From Pseudomonas putida (GTDB lineage: Bacteria > Pseudomonadota > Gammaproteobacteria > Pseudomonadales > Pseudomonadaceae), in the NCBI RefSeq assembly GCF_016406145.1, contig NZ_CP066306.1, forward strand, positions 1,550,001-1,614,000: DNA of 64,000 bases, written 5' to 3'. The position numbers and the translations under genes are program-made. Under the pieces are notes generated by a model, which was given only the letters and a program-made list of their open reading frames with translations, was not told the DNA's origin and did no database searches. Position 1 is the stretch's first letter. The number at the start of each line of letters is the position of its first letter. Positions 61,173 to 64,000 of this stretch are shown piece after piece.

Positions 61173-62024
61173 TTACTGGAAGCCTTCGATGATGTAGTCG
61201 GCCATGCAGTCGGTGATCGGTGACTGGCTTTGTGCATTGCGCAGCAGCATCACATTGGCCACCGGCAGCTCAGGCAAGCCGTCCTGTTCGCCCAGGATAC
61301 GGATATTGCCGCCAATCAGGCTCTGCAACTGCGCCGTCACTGCCAGCCCTGCCGTGACGATGGCAAAGATCGCCGCCAGGCTCGGGCTGGTGTAGGCGAT
61401 GCGGTAGTCGATGCCTTGGGCCTCCAGGGCATTGCAGGTCCAGGCGCGGCAGAAGCAGTCGGTATTGAACAGTGCCAGCGGCATCGGCCGTTGCTCCTGT
61501 GGGCAGAAGCTTTCGGCGGCGGCCCACACCAGGCGTTCCTGGCGCAGCAACTGGCCAACTTCGTTCCCGGGCTCACGGGTGACGATGGTCAGGTCCAGGT
61601 CCTGGCGCAGCATCAGGTGTTTAGACGAATCACAATGCACCTCCACCTGCACCAGCGGGTAGGCCTGGGCGAAGCTTGACAGGATGGTCGGCAAGAACCG
61701 CATGGCGTAGTCGTCCGGTGTGCCTATGCGCACCAGCCCGACCATGTGCGGCATGCGCAAGGTGTTGAACACTTCGCCATGCAGCTTGAGGATGCGCCGT
61801 GCGTAGCCCAGCAGTACCTGGCCCTCGGCGGTCAGGCGCACCTGGCGGCCGTCGCGCTCGAACAGTTGGCGCTGCAGGACGTCTTCCTCCAGGCGTTTCA
61901 TCTGCATGCTGACGGCCGACTGGGTGCGGTTGACCACTTCGCCGGCGCGGGTGAACCCACCTTGCTCGGCAATGGCGACAAAGGTGCGCAGCACGTCGGC
62001 ATCGAGGCTTTGGTAGTGGGACAT
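61173..62024 (-). CDS. LysR-type regulator divergent from a DUF1127 gene
   Basis: A 283-aa LysR protein, MSHYQSLDADVLRTFVAIAEQG. HTH: FTRAGEVVNRTQSAVSMQMKRLEEDV; effector domain GLVRIGTPDDYAMRFLP. It is of the LrhA/PecT-like group. It sits 96 bp from the oppositely oriented DUF1127 gene, a pairing that recurs in Pseudomonas. It converges with the TauE-like gene, 18 bp away. Confidence 0.88.
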   Translation of the reverse strand: MSHYQSLDADVLRTFVAIAEQGGFTRAGEVVNRTQSAVSMQMKRLEEDVLQRQLFERDGRQVRLTAEGQVLLGYARRILKLHGEVFNTLRMPHMVGLVRIGTPDDYAMRFLPTILSSFAQAYPLVQVEVHCDSSKHLMLRQDLDLTIVTREPGNEVGQLLRQERLVWAAAESFCPQEQRPMPLALFNTDCFCRAWTCNALEAQGIDYRIAYTSPSLAAIFAIVTAGLAVTAQLQSLIGGNIRILGEQDGLPELPVANVMLLRNAQSQSPITDCMADYIIEGFQ

Positions 62025-62120
62025 TGCATCAATCTCCTAGATGCATAGCATAAGAAACATTCGTTGGATTGATCTTAAGCCCGGGGCGAGACTGAAGCCA
62101 TCAACACGGAGGGCTTCACG

Positions 62121-62339
62121 ATGAAAGGTCATGTCAGCAGCATTCAGCACCCTGCCTTTTCCCTCAACCACCTGTGGCATGCTGCCTTGCAGCGCCCGGC
62201 TCGCTGGTTGGAGCTGTATCGCCAGCGTCGGGAACTGGCCAGTCTCAGCGATGCGACGTTGCAGGATCTGGGGTTGAGCCGGGCAGATATCCAGCAGGAG
62301 GCAGAGCGGCCATTCTGGGATGATCCGCTGCGTAAGTGA
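62121..62339 (+). CDS. DUF1127 (YjiS-like) small protein
   Basis: A 72-aa protein with GGAGGG before the ATG. C-terminal DUF1127 motif: WLELYRQRRELASLSDATLQDLGLSRADI, a basic amphipathic helix-turn-helix-like element, with the acidic tail PFWDDPLRK. Some DUF1127 proteins bind RNA and act in phosphate or carbon control; the role here is unknown. Likely under the neighbouring LysR regulator. Confidence 0.85.
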   Translation: MKGHVSSIQHPAFSLNHLWHAALQRPARWLELYRQRRELASLSDATLQDLGLSRADIQQEAERPFWDDPLRK

Positions 62340-62344
62340 GGGGG

Positions 62345-62386
62345 CGAGCGCCGTGCGGGCGGCGCTCGGTCTTCAGGGCGCTGAAG
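62345..62386. terminator. Two hairpins between convergent DUF1127 and aroF genes
   Basis: CGAGCGCCG (62345-62353)/CGGCGCTCG (62360-62368), then CTTCAG (62371-62376)/CTGAAG (62381-62386). The first hairpin has nearly the same stem as that at 7599-7622. Confidence 0.65.
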
Positions 62387-62407
62387 AAGCTGCGACAGCT
62401 ACTTACC

Positions 62408-63754
62408 TCAACGGCGCACCTGCTTGAGCGTTTCGGCAATCAAAAACGCCAGCTCCAGCGACTGGTCGGCGTTCATGCGGGGGTCGCAGTGAGTATGGTA
62501 ACGGTCCGACAGCCCGTCTTCGGTGATCGGCCGTGCGCCACCGATGCACTCGGTAACGTTCTGCCCGGTCATCTCGATGTGAATACCGCCCGCGTGGCTG
62601 CCTTCGGCCTGGTGCACCTGGAAGAACTGCTTTACCTCATCGAGAATCTGCGCGAAGTCACGGGTCTTGTAGCCGCTGCTGGCCTTGATGGTATTACCGT
62701 GCATCGGGTCCGAGCTCCACAGCACCTTGCGCCCCTCGCGCTCGACGGTGCGGATCAGCCGGGGCAGGTGCTCACCGACCTTGCCGGCGCCCATGCGCAC
62801 GATGAGGTTGAGGCGCCCCGGGTCGTTGGCCGGGTTGAGCGTGTCGATCAGGCGGATCAGCTCTTCAGGGTTCATGCTTGGGCCGACCTTGACCCCGATC
62901 GGGTTGTGCACCCCACGCAGGAATTCCACATGTGCGCCATCGAGCTGGCGGGTGCGGTCGCCGATCCACAGCATGTGTGCCGAGCAGTCGTAGTAGTCGC
63001 CGGTCAGGCTGTCTTGGCGCACGAAGGCTTCTTCGTAGTTCAGCAGCAGTGCCTCGTGGGCGGTGAAAAAGCTGGTTTCGCGCAATTGCGGGGCGCTGTC
63101 CAGGCCGCAGGCGCGCATGAAGGCCAAGGTCTCGTCGATGCGGTTGGCCAACTGGTGGTATTTGTCGGCCAGCGCCGAGTTGGCGATGAAGTCCAGGTTC
63201 CACTTGTGCACCTGGTGCAGGTCGGCGAAGCCGCCCTGGGCGAAGGCGCGCAGCAGGTTGAGGCTGGCGGTGGCCTGGTGGTAGGCCTGCAGCAGGCGGT
63301 CCGGGTCTGGCACGCGGCTTTTTTCGTCGAAGCCGATACCGTTGACGATGTCGCCGCGGTAGGCCGGCAAGGTGACGTTGCCGATGGTTTCGTCGCCCGA
63401 TGAGCGTGGCTTGGCGAACTGGCCCGCCATGCGCCCGACCTTGACCACCGGGCAACCGGCGGCGAAGGTCATGACGATGGCCATCTGCAGTAACACCTTG
63501 AAGGTGTCGCGGATCTTCGCCGCAGAGAACTCGGCGAAGCTTTCGGCGCAGTCGCCGCCCTGCAGCAGGAAGGCGCGGCCTTCGGTGACCTCGGCGAACT
63601 GCCGGCGCAGCTCGCGCGCTTCCCCGGCGAACACCAGCGGCGGGTAGCTGGCCAAGGTCTGCTCGACCTTGAGCAGATGCGCGGCATCGGGGTAGGTCGG
63701 TTGCTGCTGGATCGGCAGGGTACGCCAGCTGTCAGGGCTCCACGGTCGGTTCAT
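62408..63754 (-). CDS. aroF: Class II 3-deoxy-7-phosphoheptulonate synthase (DAHP synthase)
   Basis: A 448-aa plant-type (class II) DAHP synthase; the start at [14 protein letters not shown] is the family start, the open frame upstream being unsupported. Motifs: [59 protein letters not shown], and metal-site [10 protein letters not shown] and [15 protein letters not shown]. It condenses PEP and erythrose-4-P, entry to the shikimate pathway. Pseudomonas also has class I enzymes elsewhere. It is divergent from the partial spermidine synthase-like gene. Confidence 0.95.
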   Translation of the reverse strand: MNRPWSPDSWRTLPIQQQPTYPDAAHLLKVEQTLASYPPLVFAGEARELRRQFAEVTEGRAFLLQGGDCAESFAEFSAAKIRDTFKVLLQMAIVMTFAAGCPVVKVGRMAGQFAKPRSSGDETIGNVTLPAYRGDIVNGIGFDEKSRVPDPDRLLQAYHQATASLNLLRAFAQGGFADLHQVHKWNLDFIANSALADKYHQLANRIDETLAFMRACGLDSAPQLRETSFFTAHEALLLNYEEAFVRQDSLTGDYYDCSAHMLWIGDRTRQLDGAHVEFLRGVHNPIGVKVGPSMNPEELIRLIDTLNPANDPGRLNLIVRMGAGKVGEHLPRLIRTVEREGRKVLWSSDPMHGNTIKASSGYKTRDFAQILDEVKQFFQVHQAEGSHAGGIHIEMTGQNVTECIGGARPITEDGLSDRYHTHCDPRMNADQSLELAFLIAETLKQVRR

Positions 63755-63872
63755 CAAAGGCTCGGTCTTGTCGGTTATAGGCTGTCTGCCATGGTAACAG
63801 TTGGCGCTGAGCTTGTTGCATCGGGGACGTTGGCGGACAATGCGCGTTTTTGCGCGGGCGGGTGACAGGTTC

Positions 63873-64000
63873 ATGGCGACGGAGCGGGAAGAGCGGCTGT
63901 TGGCTCGGGTCGAGGATGCCTTTGGGGTCATCAGCGTGTATGAAGTGGATGATTACCGCTTCCTCGAATTTGGCGATGCCATCGAGCAAAGCTGCGTGTT
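63873..64000 (+). CDS. Spermidine synthase-like protein (N-terminus only)
   Basis: Frame open from ATG 63873 to the right edge, 42 codons: [18 protein letters not shown], then [20 protein letters not shown]. This is the beta-strand start of a spermidine synthase/SAM-methyltransferase-like protein found in Pseudomonas next to class II aroF. The catalytic part lies outside the window, so the call rests on the N-terminus only. Confidence 0.6.
   Translation, partial: MATEREERLLARVEDAFGVISVYEVDDYRFLEFGDAIEQSCV

Overview
The window looks like a chromosomal segment of a Pseudomonas of the P. putida group. Supporting signs are the wbp-type LPS genes, the EarP/EF-P pair with Arg32, DUF3077, DUF3509 and DUF2897 small proteins, class II DAHP synthase, many P. 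putida-style REP palindromes, and a high-GC codon usage. The species assignment is inference from gene content, not from a database search.

Layout. 1-7 kb: the end of an LPS O-polysaccharide locus on the + strand (D-rhamnose reductase, two GT4 glycosyltransferases, a sugar-nucleotide epimerase, initiating transferase WbpL, dehydratase WbpM). 7-14 kb: a ComEA-like secreted HhH protein, pyrF, a WaaL-like O-antigen ligase, a GT2 glycosyltransferase, a strongly structured leader before a DUF3077-type gene pair, then kdsA with an LPS-kinase-like gene. 14-20.6 kb: oxidoreductases, a small lipoprotein, an HBM-type chemoreceptor, a BenE-like permease and a GST. 20.6-22.5 kb: a ten-unit tandem array of REP-like hairpins with a period near 195 bp. 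22.5-33 kb: housekeeping genes (glutaredoxin, folE, smr, prmB, aroC), a divergent ARD-like cupin, DUF3509, an ankyrin protein and an uncharacterised 176-aa protein. 33.06-33.94 kb: a second, inverted, five-unit array of the same family. 34-43 kb: ZIP transporter, an LtaS-like sulfatase, RraB, a c-type cytochrome, GATase, CorA, PlsC and a crotonase. 43.4 kb: tRNA-Ser(GGA). 43.6-49.1 kb: an accessory-looking catabolic cluster (LysR, amidohydrolase, DctA-type symporter, OprD porin, DUF1932 dehydrogenase). 49-56 kb: TonB receptor, MFS and SDR with a divergent LysR, a REP cluster and a GreA/B-like factor. 56-64 kb: earP-efp, ohr/ohrR, LysR/TauE, LysR/DUF1127, class II aroF and the start of a spermidine synthase-like gene.

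How the genes work together. WbpM, the epimerase, WbpL, Rmd and the glycosyltransferases would build undecaprenyl-linked O-polysaccharide, WaaL would ligate it to core, and KdsA plus the kinase would serve inner-core synthesis. EarP rhamnosylates EF-P Arg32 to support polyproline translation. OhrR controls Ohr. AroF and AroC are the first and last steps of the chorismate pathway.

The most unusual content is the pair of inverted 195-bp tandem arrays. The spacer between their hairpins resembles a collapsed copy of the 3' end of the gene at 32517-33047. This suggests a REP element captured host coding sequence, amplified in tandem and was copied about 10 kb away. The second candidate novelty is the conserved-looking structured leader at 11224-11359.
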